From NCBI GenBank assembly GCA_003117195.1, contig BDSI01000022.1, positions 130,103 to 194,102 of the forward strand: 64,000 bases of DNA. Direction: 5' to 3'. The position numbers and the translations under genes are program-made. This document shows positions 11,337 to 24,641 of the stretch, in pieces (position 1 is the stretch's first letter; every line of letters begins with the position of its first letter). The notes beneath the pieces were generated by a model. That model made no database searches. It worked only from the letters and a program-made list of their open reading frames with translations, and had not been told where the DNA came from. Source of the DNA: Eudorina sp. 2006-703-Eu-15 (Eukaryota; Chlorophyta; Chlorophyceae; Chlamydomonadales; Volvocaceae).

Positions 11337-12840
11337 GCGCACCGTGTGAATATTGCACAGGTCGGGCTAACGCGGTCGGCACGGAAATGACCAGTTGGAG
11401 AGGTCGGGCCCTCGTCCTGGTCTGCAACGGGAACCTCATCCGCAGCACAAGTCACCAGCACCGACAGACTGATGCATCGGGGCCCCGACGCAGCCGCGGA
11501 TGCGCGGGGGCGATAGGTCTATTGGATGGAGAAGATCATGTGATGACAACCTGCGGCAGGGCGACCGTTCAGGCGCGTGGAGACGGGGAAGCCCCGCTGC
11601 ATAACGTACCCTAGTTGACGTTATGGAATCCCTTATCAGGCTTTCCTCATGGGTCGTCTTGGGCTTGATTGAGTGCAGTGTTCATGTGCACGTGATCGTG
11701 CACAGTCGGATCGTGGCATCGTGCACAGTCGGGCCGGTCGGGCGGTTGTCCTCGGTCCCATAAGTTGGGGCCTCACATAGACATCGGCACGAGTAATAAC
11801 TTGCGCATGCCGGATGAATTTTGCAAATCACAGCTTCTCTCCATGGCAATACCGATGCGCCCAATCGAAGGACGGTTGCCTACGTGTCGTCCGGTTTTAG
11901 CCCGCGCGTAGCGCTAATGGTTGCCAAAAACATTCCTAATAGAAAAATATATTCTTTTTTTCAGTCGCTTTGCAGGATGTCCTATTTTTGATTATCATTA
12001 TGGTTACGGCTGTGTACGACGTCCACGAAAACCAGCTTGCAGCACTCAAGCAATGCTTGGTGCCGGTATAAGCGATTGCACAGCTCCCTAAATTTGTATA
12101 AGCATTATTGCAACATCTTTGTAGCACTCAGTTATTATGTGCAGAACTCGCAACAAATGAGACAGCTGTAGGCAGCTTATGGGACCTGGTTAATACGGGA
12201 CGCCAGCTGAGCATTTGACGAGGAGAGATTTGCGGACCTGGGCCTTCTGTCAGTCCTACGTGCTGGCAGTGCTCCAGGACTCCAAGCAGTTGGCATACGA
12301 TATGCGCCAGCCAACATGGCATTCTATCCCCGAAATCCATCGACGCTTTACAAGACGTTATGCTTTGGAAGGCTGTGGGCACCGGAGCTGCGACGGCGGG
12401 ATTTTATCCATGGCAGCAAGTTGACACCAGCATCAAGTCGCAAGGCTACCTAAAAAACCACCTTAATCAAGAGCATACTTCAGGTAATCTGGCATGTACT
12501 TATGTCTGCTGAATTGGTGCCTCAGCGGAGGTTGCGTGAGGCATCGGGAACGAATGGGTCACAAAGCCGGCCAGCCGACTGTTTCGCAAGAGCGTTTGCT
12601 ATTTGTTGATGTGGAGTTACGTTCGCGGGCGAGTCCTCAAAGAAGTACAAGTATTGGGGCACAGCAGTGTTCTTTCTGTGGCCGTATCGCAGTTGAAGGA
12701 TGCAAGTTGGATTTGTACACCGGATTTGCGTAATGTATTCCTCGTATATTATCCAGGGCAGAATTGTCCGCCTGAGCTCTTTGCGGAGCGGTGACGCAAT
12801 GTGTCAATACTGTCAAACAGCGCAGCGAAACCGCAACAAG
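11337..12840. other. No gene recognised
   Basis: Lower-GC DNA with short ORFs only. No family resemblance and no consistent exon chain was seen on either strand. Confidence 0.5.
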
Positions 12841-13185
12841 TCACCGATTTGGGCAGCACCTCCTGCCCCCCTCCCCCTTCCAACATGGCGGCGGCACCTT
12901 GCCCTGCTCGAACAGCTCCCTCTCGCGCTGCGTCTGCGGCACCAGCGCCGGGACGTCCGCCGCCGCGGTGCGGTCCAGCGTCCTGGCCACCAGCACGAAG
13001 AAGGCCACGCCGATGAACTTCCAGTCGGCGGGGTGCGAGCCGGCGGGCGGCTGGTGGGACAGCTCGATCATCACCTCCATGCTGCTGCGGTTGCGCTTCC
13101 ATACGCACTTGACTGCGAATACATCATAAGCATGACCGTTGCGCTTTAATTTGCTCAGGGAGCGCTGACATGTGTCTCCATCCAA
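12841..13185 (-). CDS. Exon-like ORF of unknown product
   Basis: A 114-codon minus-strand ORF whose central part reads like real protein, for example VKCVWKRNRSSMEVMIEL and DWKFIGVAFFVLVARTLDRT, with high third-position GC. A plausible 3' splice site (TATTCGCAG) lies just inside it and a donor-like AAG|GTGCCG lies after ELFEQGK. It may therefore be one internal exon of about 200 bp rather than a whole gene. The segment FIGVAFFVLVA is hydrophobic but short for a membrane helix. I do not recognise the family and found no partner exons. A decayed fragment is possible. Confidence 0.3.
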   Translation of the reverse strand: MDGDTCQRSLSKLKRNGHAYDVFAVKCVWKRNRSSMEVMIELSHQPPAGSHPADWKFIGVAFFVLVARTLDRTAAADVPALVPQTQRERELFEQGKVPPPCWKGEGGRRCCPNR

Positions 13186-13575
13186 CGTCGCACCTGGTTC
13201 CGGCTCGCAGCACGGGAAGTGTGAAAGTTGCGGACGGATGTTCCGTAAAGAGCAACGGTCGTCTTGCTTTTTGTCATGGGAACGCTCCTTTCAATTCTTG
13301 CACCAACAATGAAGTTCAATCCGGTGAAGGCACATTTTGCTGATGACCGGGAGTGAGCCTTTTCCTCGGCAGGATACAGTTCGCTCCCCCGTCAATCCGG
13401 CGTCCGCAATCTCCGCCCAGGTACATCCACAAGTACACGCCCCCGCCACTGTTGCCGTGACGACACCGATGTCAAGGCGCCGATGGGATACATGCAACGA
13501 GCTTCTTATGTGCCCGAGTTGGGCCCCGCGCTAGCTCGCCCGCCGCCAGCCCCATCGCCTTCAACATCATCGCAG

Positions 13576-13661
13576 GTCACCCCCAACCACCGCGTTCCCC
13601 AGCCAGCCGGAATGCATCACCATCCGCTCCGCTCGGCGCTTGTAATTCCTATCCCATTACG
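13576..13661 (+). other. Putative unique exon directly upstream of the array
   Basis: Follows a 3' splice site (CATCATCGCAG) and ends ATCCCATTACG|GTAAGT, sharing its last 11 nt and its donor with every array exon. Read from the acceptor in phase 0 it is open for 28 codons plus 2 nt. Spliced to the first array exon it enters the frame reading GGTRRAQCLGMAELERW. It is probably the ancestral upstream exon of the gene in which the cassette amplified, but no complete gene could be reconstructed around it. Confidence 0.4.
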
Positions 13662-15366
13662 GTAAGTTCTGTTCTGGCTCGCTGGACTTTCTGTTTACTC
13701 GTCTGCCCGCTGCCGCCCTCGTTCCGTGGCCCCTTCTTGCTCTCCCTGCCCCCTGCCCCGCAGAGCGGAACATGCTGACAACGGAGGGACCCGAAGAGCG
13801 CAATGTCTGGGCATGGCGGAGCTGGAGCGGTGGGGAGGTGGACCGAGTCATCAGGCTGCGAAACATCGCGAGATCGCTTTCGCCTGCGCCGCCGCAGAGC
13901 CCGGAAGCGACGTCGCCTTGCTTGGCCAGTCAGCCGGATGCAGCGTTCAGTGTCGCCGCCGCCCAGTCCCGAGCCGACGTCGTGTGCATCTACATCCCAT
14001 TACGGTAAGTTCTGTTCTGGCTCGCTGGACTTTCTGTTTACTCGTCTGCCCGCTGCCGCCCTCGTTCCGTGGCCCCTTCTTGCTCTCCCTGCCCCCTGCC
14101 CCGCAGAGCGGAACATGCTGACAACGGAGGGACCCGAAGAGCGCAATGTCTGGGCATGGCGGAGCTGGAGCGGTGGGGAGGTGGACCGAGTCATCAGGCT
14201 GCGAACCATCGCGAGATCGCTTTCGCCTGCGCCGCCGCAGAGCCCGGAATCGACGTCGCCTTGCTTGGCCAGTCAGCCGGATGCAGCGTTCAGTGTCGCC
14301 GCCGCCCAGTCCCGAGCCGACGTCGTGTGCATCTACATCCCATTACGGTAAGTTCTGTTCTGGCTCGCTGGACTTTCTGTTTACTCGTCTGCCCGCTGCC
14401 GCCCTCGTTCTGTGGCCCCTTCTTGCTCTCCCTGCCCCGCAGAGCGGAACATGCTGATAACGGATGAAGGGACCCGAAGAGCGCAATGTCTGGGCATGGC
14501 GGAGCTGGAGCGGTGGGGAGGTGGACCGAGTCATCAGGCTGCAAAACATCGCGAGATCGCTTTCGCCTGCGCCGCCGCCGAGCCCGGAAGCGACGTCGCC
14601 TTGCTTGGCCAGGCAGCCGGATGCAGCGTTCAGTGTCGCCGCCGCCCAGTCCCGAGCCGACGTCGTGTGCATCTACATCCCATTACGGTAAGTTCTGTTC
14701 TGGCTCGCTGGACTTTCTGTTTACTCGTCTGCCCGCTGCCGCCCTCGTTCCGTGGCCCCTTCTTGCTCTCCCTGCCCCGCAGAGCGGAACATGCTGACAA
14801 CGGATGGAGGGACCCGAAGAGCGCAATGTCTGGGCATGGCGGAGCTGGAGCGGTGGGGAGGTGGACCGAGTCATCAGGCTGCGAAACATCGCGAGATCGC
14901 TTTCGCCTGCGCCGCCGCCGAGCCCGGAAGCGACGTCGCCTTGCTTGGCCAGTCAGCCGGATGCAGCGTTCAGTGTCGCCGCCGCCCAGCCCCGAGCCGA
15001 CGTCGTTGCATCTACATCCCATTACGGTAAGTTCTGTTCTGGCTCGCTGGACTTTCTGTTTACTCGTCTGCCCGCTGCCGCCCTCGTTCCGTGGCCCCTT
15101 CTTGCTCTCCCTGCCCCGCAGAGCGGAACATGCTGACAACGGATGGAGGGACCCGAAGAGCGCAATGTCTGGGCATGGCGGAGCTGGAGCGGTGGGGAGG
15201 TGGACCGAGTCATCAGGCTGCGAACCATCGCGAGATCGCTTTCGCCTGCGCCGCCGCCGAGCCCGGAATCGACGTCGCCTTGCTTGGCCAGTCAGCCGGA
15301 TGCAGCGTTCAGTGTCGCCGCCGCCCAGTCCCGAGCCGACGTCGTGTGCATCTACATCCCATTACG

Positions 15367-15461
15367 GTAAGTTCTGTTCTGGCTCGCTGGACTTTCTGTT
15401 TACTCGTCTGCCCGCTGCCGCCCTCGTTCCGTGGCCCCTTCTTGCTCTCCCTGCCCCGCAG
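15367..15461 (+). other. Representative array intron (95 bp)
   Basis: Donor ACG|GTAAGT is a near-perfect 5' splice site. The 3' part is pyrimidine-rich (CCCTCGTTCCGTGGCCCCTT, then TGCTCTCC) and ends CCCCGCAG|AG. TTTACTCG, about 60 nt before the acceptor, is a possible branch region. The same layout recurs 95 times; one copy, with donor at 16047, has GTGAGT instead. Confidence 0.75.
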
Positions 15462-15706
15462 AGCGGAACATGCTGACAACGGATGGAGGGACCCGAAGAG
15501 CGCAATGTCTGGGCATGGCGGAGCTGGAGCGGTGGGGAGGTGGACCGAGTCATCAGGCTGCGAACCATCGCGAGATCGCTTTCGCCTGCGCCGCCGCAGA
15601 GCCCGGAAGCGACGTCGCCTTGCTTGGCCAGTCAGCCGGATGCAGCGTTCAGTGTCGCCGCCGCCCAGCCCCGAGCCGACGTCGTGTGCATCTACATCCC
15701 ATTACG
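15462..15706 (+). other. Representative array exon (245 bp)
   Basis: Open in the frame MLTTDGGTRRAQCLGMAEL, which ends in phase 0 at HPIT. A second frame ends CIYIPL and a third ends TSHYG. Spliced to the next 245-bp exon, the first frame meets TGA within five codons. This is why no continuous repeat protein can be read. Every copy carries an ATG a few bases after its acceptor. Confidence 0.7.
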
Positions 15707-18700
15707 GTAAGTTCTGTTCTGGCTCGCTGGACTTTCTGTTTACTCGTCTGCCCGCTGCCGCCCTCGTTCCGTGGCCCCTTCTTGCTCTCCCTGCCCCGCA
15801 GAGCGGAACATGCTGACAACGGATGGAGGGACCCGAAGAGCGCAATGTCTGGGCATGGCGGAGCTGGAGCGGTGGGGAGGTGGACCGAGTCATCAGGCTG
15901 CGAACCATCGCGAGATCGCTTTCGCCTGCGCCGCCGCCGAGCCCGGAAGCGACGTCGCCTTGCTTGGCCAGTCAGCCGGATGCAGCGTTCAGTGTCGCCG
16001 CCGCCCAGCCCCGAGCCGACGTCGTGTGCATCTACATCCCATTACGGTGAGTTCTGTTCTGGCTCGCTGGACTTTCTGTTTACTCGTCTGCCCGCTGCCG
16101 CCCTCGTTCCGTGGCCCCTTCTTGCTCTCCCTGCCCCGCAGAGCGGAACATGCTGACAACGGATGGAGGGACCCGAAGAGCGCAATGTCTGGGCATGGCG
16201 GAGCTGGAGCGGTGGGGAGGTGGACCGACTCATCAGGCTGCGAACCATCGCGAGATCGCTTTCGCCTGCGCCGCCGCCGAGCCCGGAATCGACGTCGCCT
16301 TGCTTGGCCAGTCAGCCGGATGCAGCGTTCAGTGTCGCCGCCGCCCAGCCCCGAGCCGACGTCGTGTGCATCTACATCCCATTACGGTAAGTTCTGTTCT
16401 GGCTCGCTGGACTTTCTGTTTACTCGTCTGCCCGCTGCCGCCCTCGTTCCGTGGCCCCTTCTTGCTCTCCCTGCCCCCTGCCCCGCAGAGCGGAACATGC
16501 TGACAACGGATGGAGGGACCCGAAGAGCGCAATGTCTGGGCATGGCGGAGCTGGAGCGGTGGGGAGGTGGACCGAGTCATCAGGCTGCGAACCATCGCGA
16601 GATCGCTTTCGCCTGCGCCGCCGCAGAGCCCGGAAGCGACGTCGCCTTGCTTGGCCAGTCAGCCGGATGCAGCGTTCAGTGTCGCCGCCGCCCAGCCCCA
16701 AGCCGACGTCGTGTGCATCTACATCCCATTACGGTAAGTTCTGTTCTGGCTCGCTGGACTTTCTGTTTACTCGTCTGCCCGCTGCCGCCCTCGTTCTGTG
16801 GCCCCTTTTTGCTCTCCCTGCCCCGCAGAGCGGAACATACATGCTGACAACGGATGGAGGGACCCGAAGAGCGCAATGTCTGGGCATGGCGGAGCTGGAG
16901 CGGTGGGGAGGTGGACCGAGTCATCAGGCTGCGAACCATCGCGAGATCGCTTTCGCCTGCGCCGCCGCCGAGCCCGGAAGCGACGTCGCCTTGCTTGGCC
17001 AGTCAGCCGGATGCAGCGTTCAGTGTCGCCGCCGCCCAGCCCGAGCCGACGTCGTGTGCATCTACATCCCATTACGGTAAGTTCTGTTCTGGCTCGCTGG
17101 ACTTTCTGTTTACTCGTCTGCCCGCTGCCGCCCTCGTTCCGTGGCCCCTTCTTGCTCTCCCTGCCCCCTGCCCCGCAGAGCGGAACATGCTGACAACGGA
17201 TGGAGGGACCCGAAGAGCGCAATGTCTGGGCATGGCGGAGCTGGAGCGGTGGGGAGGTGGACCGAGTCATCAGGCTGCGAACCATCGCGAGATCGCTTTC
17301 GCCTGCGCCGCCGCAGAGCCCGGAAGCGACGTCGCCTTGCTTGGCCAGTCAGCCGGATGCAGCGTTCAGTGTCGCCGCCGCCCAGCCCCGAGCCGACGTC
17401 GTGTGCATCTACATCCCATTACGGTAAGTTCTGTTCTGGCTCGCTGGACTTTCTGTTTACTCGTCTGCCCGCTGCCGCCCTCGTTCCGTGGCCCCTTCTT
17501 GCTCTCCCTGCCCCCTGCCCCGCAGAGCGGAACATGCTGACAACGGATGGAGGGACCCGAAGAGCGCAATGTCTGGGCATGGCGGAGCTGGAGCGGTGGG
17601 GAGGTGGACCGAGTCATCAGGCTGCGAACCATCGCGAGATCGCTTTCGCCTGCGCCGCCGCCGAGCCCGGAAGCGACGTCGCCTTGCTTGGCCAGTCAGC
17701 CGGATGCAGCGTTCAGTGTCGCCGCCGCCCAGCCCCGAGCCGACGTCGTGTGCATCTACATCCCATTACGGTAAGTTCTGTTCTGGCTCGCTGGACTTTC
17801 TGTTTACTCGTCTGCCCGCTGCCGCCCTCGTTCTGTGGCCCCTTTTTGCTCTCCCTGCCCCGCAGAGCGGAACATACATGCTGACAACGGATGGAGGGAC
17901 CCGAAGAGCGCAATGTCTGGGCATGGCGGAGCTGGAGCGGTGGGGAGGTGGACCGAGTCATCAGGCTGCGAACCATCGCGAGATCGCTTTCGCCTGCGCC
18001 GCCGCCGAGCCCGGAAGCGACGTCGCCTTGCTTGGCCAGTCAGCCGGATGCAGCGTTCAGTGTCGCCGCCGCCCAGCCCCGAGCCGACGTCGTGTGCATC
18101 TACATCCCATTACGGTAAGTTCTGTTCTGGCTCGCTGGACTTTCTGTTTACTCGTCTGCCCGCTGCCGCCCTCGTTCCGTGGCCCCTTCTTGCTCTCCCT
18201 GCCCCCTGCCCCGCAGAGCGGAACATGCTGACAACGGATGGAGGGACCCGAAGAGCGCAATGTCTGGGCATGGCGGAGCTGGAGCGGTGGGGAGGTGGAC
18301 CGAGTCATCAGGCTGCGAACCATCGCGAGATCACTTTCGCCTGCGCCGCCGCAGAGCCCGGAAGCGACGTCGCCTTGCTTGGCCAGTCAGCCGGATGCAG
18401 CGTTCAGTGTCGCCGCCGCCCAGTCCCGAGCCGACGTCGTGTGCATCTACATCCCATTACGGTAAGTTCTGTTCTGGCTCGCTGGACTTTCTGTTTACTC
18501 GTCTGCCCGCTGCCGCCCTCGTTCTGTGGCCCCTTTTTGCTCTCCCTGCCCCGCAGAGCGGAACATACATGCTGACAACGGATGGAGGGACCCGAAGAGC
18601 GCAATGTCTGGGCATGGCGGAGCTGGAGCGGTGGGGAGGTGGACCGAGTCATCAGGCTGCGAACCATCGCGAGATCGCTTTCGCCTGCGCCGCCGCCGAG

Positions 18701-21700
18701 CCCGGAAGCGACGTCGCCTTGCTTGGCCAGTCAGCCGGATGCAGCGTTCAGTGTCGCCGCCGCCCAGCCCCGAGCCGACGTCGTGTGCATCTACATCCCA
18801 TTACGGTAAGTTCTGTTCTGGCTCGCTGGACTTTCTGTTTACTCGTCTGCCCGCTGCCGCCCTCGTTCCGTGGCCCCTTCTTGCTCTCCCTGCCCCTGCC
18901 CCGCAGAGCGGAACATGCTGACAACGGATGGAGGGACCCGAAGAGCGCAATGTCTGGGCATGGCGGAGCTGGAGCGGTGGGGAGGTGGACCGAGCCATCA
19001 GGCTGCGAACCATCGCGAGATCGCTTTCGCCTGCGCCGCCGCAGAGCCCGGAAGCGACGTCGCCTTCCTTGGCCAGGCAGCCGGATGCAGCGTTCAGTGT
19101 CGCCGCCGCCCAGCCCCGAGCCGACGTCGTGTGCATCTACATCCCATTACGGTAAGTTCTGTTCTGGCTCGCTGGACTTTCTGTTTACTCGTCTGCCCGC
19201 TGCCGCCCTCGTTCCGTGGCCCCTTCTTGCTCTCCCTGCCCCCTGCCCCGCAGAGCGGAACATGCTGACAACGGATGGAGGGACCCGAAGAGCGCAATGT
19301 CTGGGCATGGCGGAGCTGGAGCGGTGGGGAGGTGGACCGAGTCATCAGGCTGCGAACCATCGCGAGATCGCTTTCGCCTGCGCCGCCGCCGAGCCCGGAA
19401 GCGACGTCGCCTTGCTTGGCCAGTCAGCCGGATGCAGCGTTCAGTGTCGCCGCCGCCCAGCCCCAAGCCGACGTCGTGTGCATCTACATCCCATTACGGT
19501 AAGTTCTGTTCTGGCTCGCTGGACTTTCTGTTTACTCGTCTGCCCGCTGCCGCCCTCGTTCTGTGGCCCCTTTTTGCTCTCCCTGCCCCGCAGAGCGGAA
19601 CATACATGCTGACAACGGATGGAGGGACCCGAAGAGCGCAATGTCTGGGCATGGCGGAGCTGGAGCGGTGGGGAGGTGGACCGAGTCATCAGGCTGCGAA
19701 CCATCGCGAGATCGCTTTCGCCTGCGCCGCCGCCGAGCCCGGAAGCGACGTCGCCTTGCTTGGCCAGTCAGCCGGATGCAGCGTTCAGTGTCGCCGCCGC
19801 CCAGCCCCGAGCCGACGTCGTGTGCATCTACATCCCATTACGGTAAGTTCTGTTCTGGCTCGCTGGACTTTCTGTTTACTCGTCTGCCCGCTGCCGCCCT
19901 CGTTCCGTGGCCCCTTCTTGCTCTCCCTGCCCCTGCCCCGCAGAGCGGAACATGCTGACAACGGATGGAGGGACCCGAAGAGCGCAATGTCTGGGCATGG
20001 CGGAGCTGGAGCGGTGGGGAGGTGGACCGAGTCATCAGGCTGCGAACCATCGCGAGATCGCTTTCGCCTGCGCCGCCGCCGAGCCCGGAATCGACGTCGC
20101 CTTGCTTGGCCAGTCAGCCGGATGCAGCGTTCAGTGTCGCCGCCGCCCAGTCCCGAGCCGACGTCGTGTGCATCTACATCCCATTACGGTAAGTTCTGTT
20201 CTGGCTCGCTGGACTTTCTGTTTACTCGTCTGCCCGCTGCCGCCCTCGTTCTGTGGCCCCTTTTTGCTCTCCCTGCCCCGCAGAGCGGAACATACATGCT
20301 GACAACGGATGGAGGGACCCGAAGAGCGCAATGTCTGGGCATGGCGGAGCTGGAGCGGTGGGGAGGTGGACCGAGTCATCAGGCTGCGAACCATCGCGAG
20401 ATCACTTTCGCCTGCGCCGCCGCAGAGCCCGGAATCGACGTCGCCTTGCTTGGCCAGTCAGCCGGATGCAGCGTTCAGTGTCGCCGCCGCCCAGTCCCGA
20501 GCCGACGTCGTGTGCATCTACATCCCATTACGGTAAGTTCTGTTCTGGCTCGCTGGACTTTCTATTTACTCGTCTGCCCGCTGCCGCCCTCGTTCTGTGG
20601 CCCCTTCTTGCTCTCCCTGCCCCGCAGAGCGGAACATGCTGACAACGGATGAAGGGACCCGAAGAGCGCAATGTCTGGGCATGGCGGAGCTGGAGCGGTG
20701 GGGAGGTGGACCGAGTCATCAGGCTGCGAACCATCGCGAGATCGCTTTCGCCTGCGCCGCCGCCGAGCCCGGAATCGACGTCGCCTTGCTTGGCCAGTCA
20801 GCCGGATGCAGCGTTCAGTGTCGCCGCCGCCCAGCCCCGAGCCGACGTCGTGTGCATCTACATCCCATTACGGTAAGTTCTGTTCTGGCTCGCTGGACTT
20901 TCTGTTTACTCGTCTGCCCGCTGCCGCCCTCGTTCTGTGGCCCCTTTTTGCTCTCCCTGCCCCGCAGAGCGGAACATGCTGATAACGGATGAAGGGACCC
21001 GAAGAGCGCAATGTCTGGGCATGGCGGAGCTGGAGCGGTGGGGAGGTGGACCGAGTCATCAGGCTGCGAACCATCGCGAGATCGCTTTCGCCTGCGCCGC
21101 CGCCGAGCCCGGAATCGACGTCGCCTTGCTTGGCCAGTCAGCCGGATGCAGCGTTCAGTGTCGCCGCCGCCCAGTCCCGAGCCGACGTCGTGTGCATCTA
21201 CATCCCATTACGGTAAGTTCTGTTCTGGCTCGCTGGACTTTCTGTTTACTCGTCTGCCCGCTGCCGCCCTCGTTCTGTGGCCCCTTTTTGCTCTCCCTGC
21301 CCCGCAGAGCGGAACATACATGCTGACAACGGATGGAGGGACCCGAAGAGCGCAATGTCTGGGCATGGCGGAGCTGGAGCGGTGGGGAGGTGGACCGAGT
21401 CATCAGGCTGCGAACCATCGCGAGATCACTTTCGCCTGCGCCGCCGCAGAGCCCGGAATCGACGTCGCCTTGCTTGGCCAGTCAGCCGGATGCAGCGTTC
21501 AGTGTCGCCGCCGCCCAGTCCCGAGCCGACGTCGTGTGCATCTACATCCCATTACGGTAAGTTCTGTTCTGGCTCGCTGGACTTTCTATTTACTCGTCTG
21601 CCCGCTGCCGCCCTCGTTCTGTGGCCCCTTCTTGCTCTCCCTGCCCCGCAGAGCGGAACATGCTGACAACGGATGAAGGGACCCGAAGAGCGCAATGTCT

Positions 21701-23259
21701 GGGCATGGCGGAGCTGGAGCGGTGGGGAGGTGGACCGAGTCATCAGGCTGCGAACCATCGCGAGATCGCTTTCGCCTGCGCCGCCGCCGAGCCCGGAATC
21801 GACGTCGCCTTGCTTGGCCAGTCAGCCGGATGCAGCGTTCAGTGTCGCCGCCGCCCAGCCCGAGCCGACGTCGTGTGCATCTACATCCCATTACGGTAAG
21901 TTCTGTTCTGGCTCGCTGGACTTTCTGTTTACTCGTCTGCCCGCTGCCGCCCTCGTTCTGTGGCCCCTTCTTGCTCTCCCTGCCCCGCAGAGCGGAACAT
22001 GCTGATAACGGATGAAGGGACCCGAAGAGCGCAATGTCTGGGCATGGCGGAGCTGGAGCGGTGGGGAGGTGGACCGAGTCATCAGGCTGCGAACCATCGC
22101 GAGATCGCTTTCGCCTGCGCCGCCGCCGAGCCCGGAATCGACGTCGCCTTGCTTGGCCAGTCAGCCGGATGCAGCGTTCAGTGTCGCCGCCGCCCAGCCC
22201 CAAGCCGACGTCGTGTGCATCTACATCCCATTACGGTAAGTTCTGTTCTGGCTCGCTGGACTTTCTGTTTACTCGTCTGCCCGCTGCCGCCCTCGTTCTG
22301 TGGCCCCTTTTTGCTCTCCCTGCCCCGCAGAGCGGAACATACATGCTGACAACGGATGGAGGGACCCGAAGAGCGCAATGTCTGGGCATGGCGGAGCTGG
22401 AGCGGTGGGGAGGTGGACCGAGTCATCAGGCTGCGAACCATCGCGAGATCACTTTCGCCTGCGCCGCCGCAGAGCCCGGAATCGACGTCGCCTTGCTTGG
22501 CCAGTCAGCCGGATGCAGCGTTCAGTGTCGCCGCCGCCCAGTCCCGAGCCGACGTCGTGTGCATCTACATCCCATTACGGTAAGTTCTGTTCTGGCTCGC
22601 TGGACTTTCTATTTACTCGTCTGCCCGCTGCCGCCCTCGTTCTGTGGCCCCTTCTTGCTCTCCCTGCCCCGCAGAGCGGAACATGCTGACAACGGATGAA
22701 GGGACCCGAAGAGCGCAATGTCTGGGCATGGCGGAGCTGGAGCGGTGGGGAGGTGGACCGAGTCATCAGGCTGCGAACCATCGCGAGATCGCTTTCGCCT
22801 GCGCCGCCGCAGAGCCCGGAATCGACGTCGCCTTGCTTGGCCAGTCAGCCGGATGCAGCGTTCAGTGTCGCCGCCGCCCAGTCCCGAGCCGACGTCGTGT
22901 GCATCTACATCCCATTACGGTAAGTTCTGTTCTGGCTCGCTGGACTTTCTGTTTACTCGTCTGCCCGCTGCCGCCCTCGTTCCGTGGCCCCTTCTTGCTC
23001 TCCCTGCCCCGCAGAGCGGAACATGCTGACAACGGAGGGACCCGAAGTGCGCAATGTCTGGGCATGGCGGAGCTGGAGCGGTGGGGAGGTGGACCGAGTC
23101 ATCAGGCTGCGAACCATCGCGAGATCGCTTTCGCCTGCGCCGCCGCAGAGCCCGGAATCGACGTCGCCTTGCTTGGCCAGTCAGCCGGATGCAGCGTTCA
23201 GTGTCGCCGCCGCCCAGTCCCGAGCCGACGTCGTGTGCATCTACATCCCATTACGGTAA

Positions 23260-24641
23260 GTTCTGTTCTGGCTCGCTGGACTTTCTGTTTACTCGTCTGC
23301 CCGCTGCCGCCCTCGTTCTGTGGCCCCTTCTTGCTCTCCCTGCCCCGCAGAGCGGAACATGCTGACAACGGATGAAGGGACCCGAAGAGCGCAATGTCTG
23401 GGCATGGCGGAGCTGGAGCGGTGGGGAGGTGGACCGAGTCATCAGGCTGCGAACCATCGCGAGATCGCTTTCGCCTGCGCCGCCGCCGAGCCCGGAATCG
23501 ACGTCGCCTTGCTTGGCCAGGCAGCCGGATGCAGCGTTCAGTGTCGCCGCCGCCCAGTCCCGAGCCGACGTCGTGTGCATCTACATCCCATTACGGTAAG
23601 TTCTGTTCTGGCTCGCTGGACTTTCTGTTTACTCGTCTGCCCGCTGCCGCCCTCGTTCCGTGGCCCCTTCTTGCTCTCCCTGCCCCCTGCCCCGCAGAGC
23701 GGAACATACATGCTGACAACGGATGGAGGGACCCGAAGAGCGCAATGTCTGGGCATGGCGGAGCTGGAGCGGTGGGGAGGTGGACCGAGTCATCAGGCTG
23801 CGAACCATCGCGAGATCGCTTTCGCCTGCGCCGCCGCAGAGCCCGGAATCGACGTCGCCTTGCTTGGCCAGTCAGCCGGATGCAGCGTTCAGTGTCGCCG
23901 CCGCCCAGTCCCGAGCCGACGTCGTGTGCATCTACATCCCATTACGGTAAGTTCTGTTCTGGCTCGCTGGACTTTCTGTTTACTCGTCTGCCCGCTGCCG
24001 CCCTCGTTCTGTGGCCCCTTCTTGCTCTCCCTGCCCCGCAGAGCGGAACATGCTGACAACGGATGAAGGGACCCGAAGAGCGCAATGTCTGGGCATGGCG
24101 GAGCTGGAGCGGTGGGGAGGTGGACCGAGTCATCAGGCTGCGAACCATCGCGAGATCGCTTTCGCCTGCGCCGCCGCCGAGCCCGGAATCGACGTCGCCT
24201 TGCTTGGCCAGGCAGCCGGATGCAGCGTTCAGTGTCGCCGCCGCCCAGTCCCGAGCCGACGTCGTGTGCATCTACATCCCATTACGGTAAGTTCTGTTCT
24301 GGCTCGCTGGACTTTCTGTTTACTCGTCTGCCCGCTGCCGCCCTCGTTCCGTGGCCCCTTCTTGCTCTCCCTGCCCCCTGCCCCGCAGAGCGGAACATAC
24401 ATGCTGACAACGGATGGAGGGACCCGAAGAGCGCAATGTCTGGGCATGGCGGAGCTGGAGCGGTGGGGAGGTGGACCGAGTCATCAGGCTGCGAACCATC
24501 GCGAGATCGCTTTCGCCTGCGCCGCCGCAGAGCCCGGAATCGACGTCGCCTTGCTTGGCCAGTCAGCCGGATGCAGCGTTCAGTGTCGCCGCCGCCCAGT
24601 CCCGAGCCGACGTCGTGTGCATCTACATCCCATTACGGTAA
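23260..24641 (+). repeat. Dimer higher-order repeat, 691 bp period
   Basis: Unit lengths alternate 340 and 351 bp, so two-unit blocks of 691 bp repeat head to tail. The longer unit carries both the extra CCCCCTG in its intron and the ACATACATG exon start. A similar 344/347 alternation occurs at about 17.4-20.2 kb. Confidence 0.8.

Noticed and set aside
10706..11461. 251-codon minus-strand ORF
   Set aside because: It mirrors the register of the plus-strand ORF at 10842-11336, which has the better start context and a TATA-like box. It could still be real; no family resemblance decided it.
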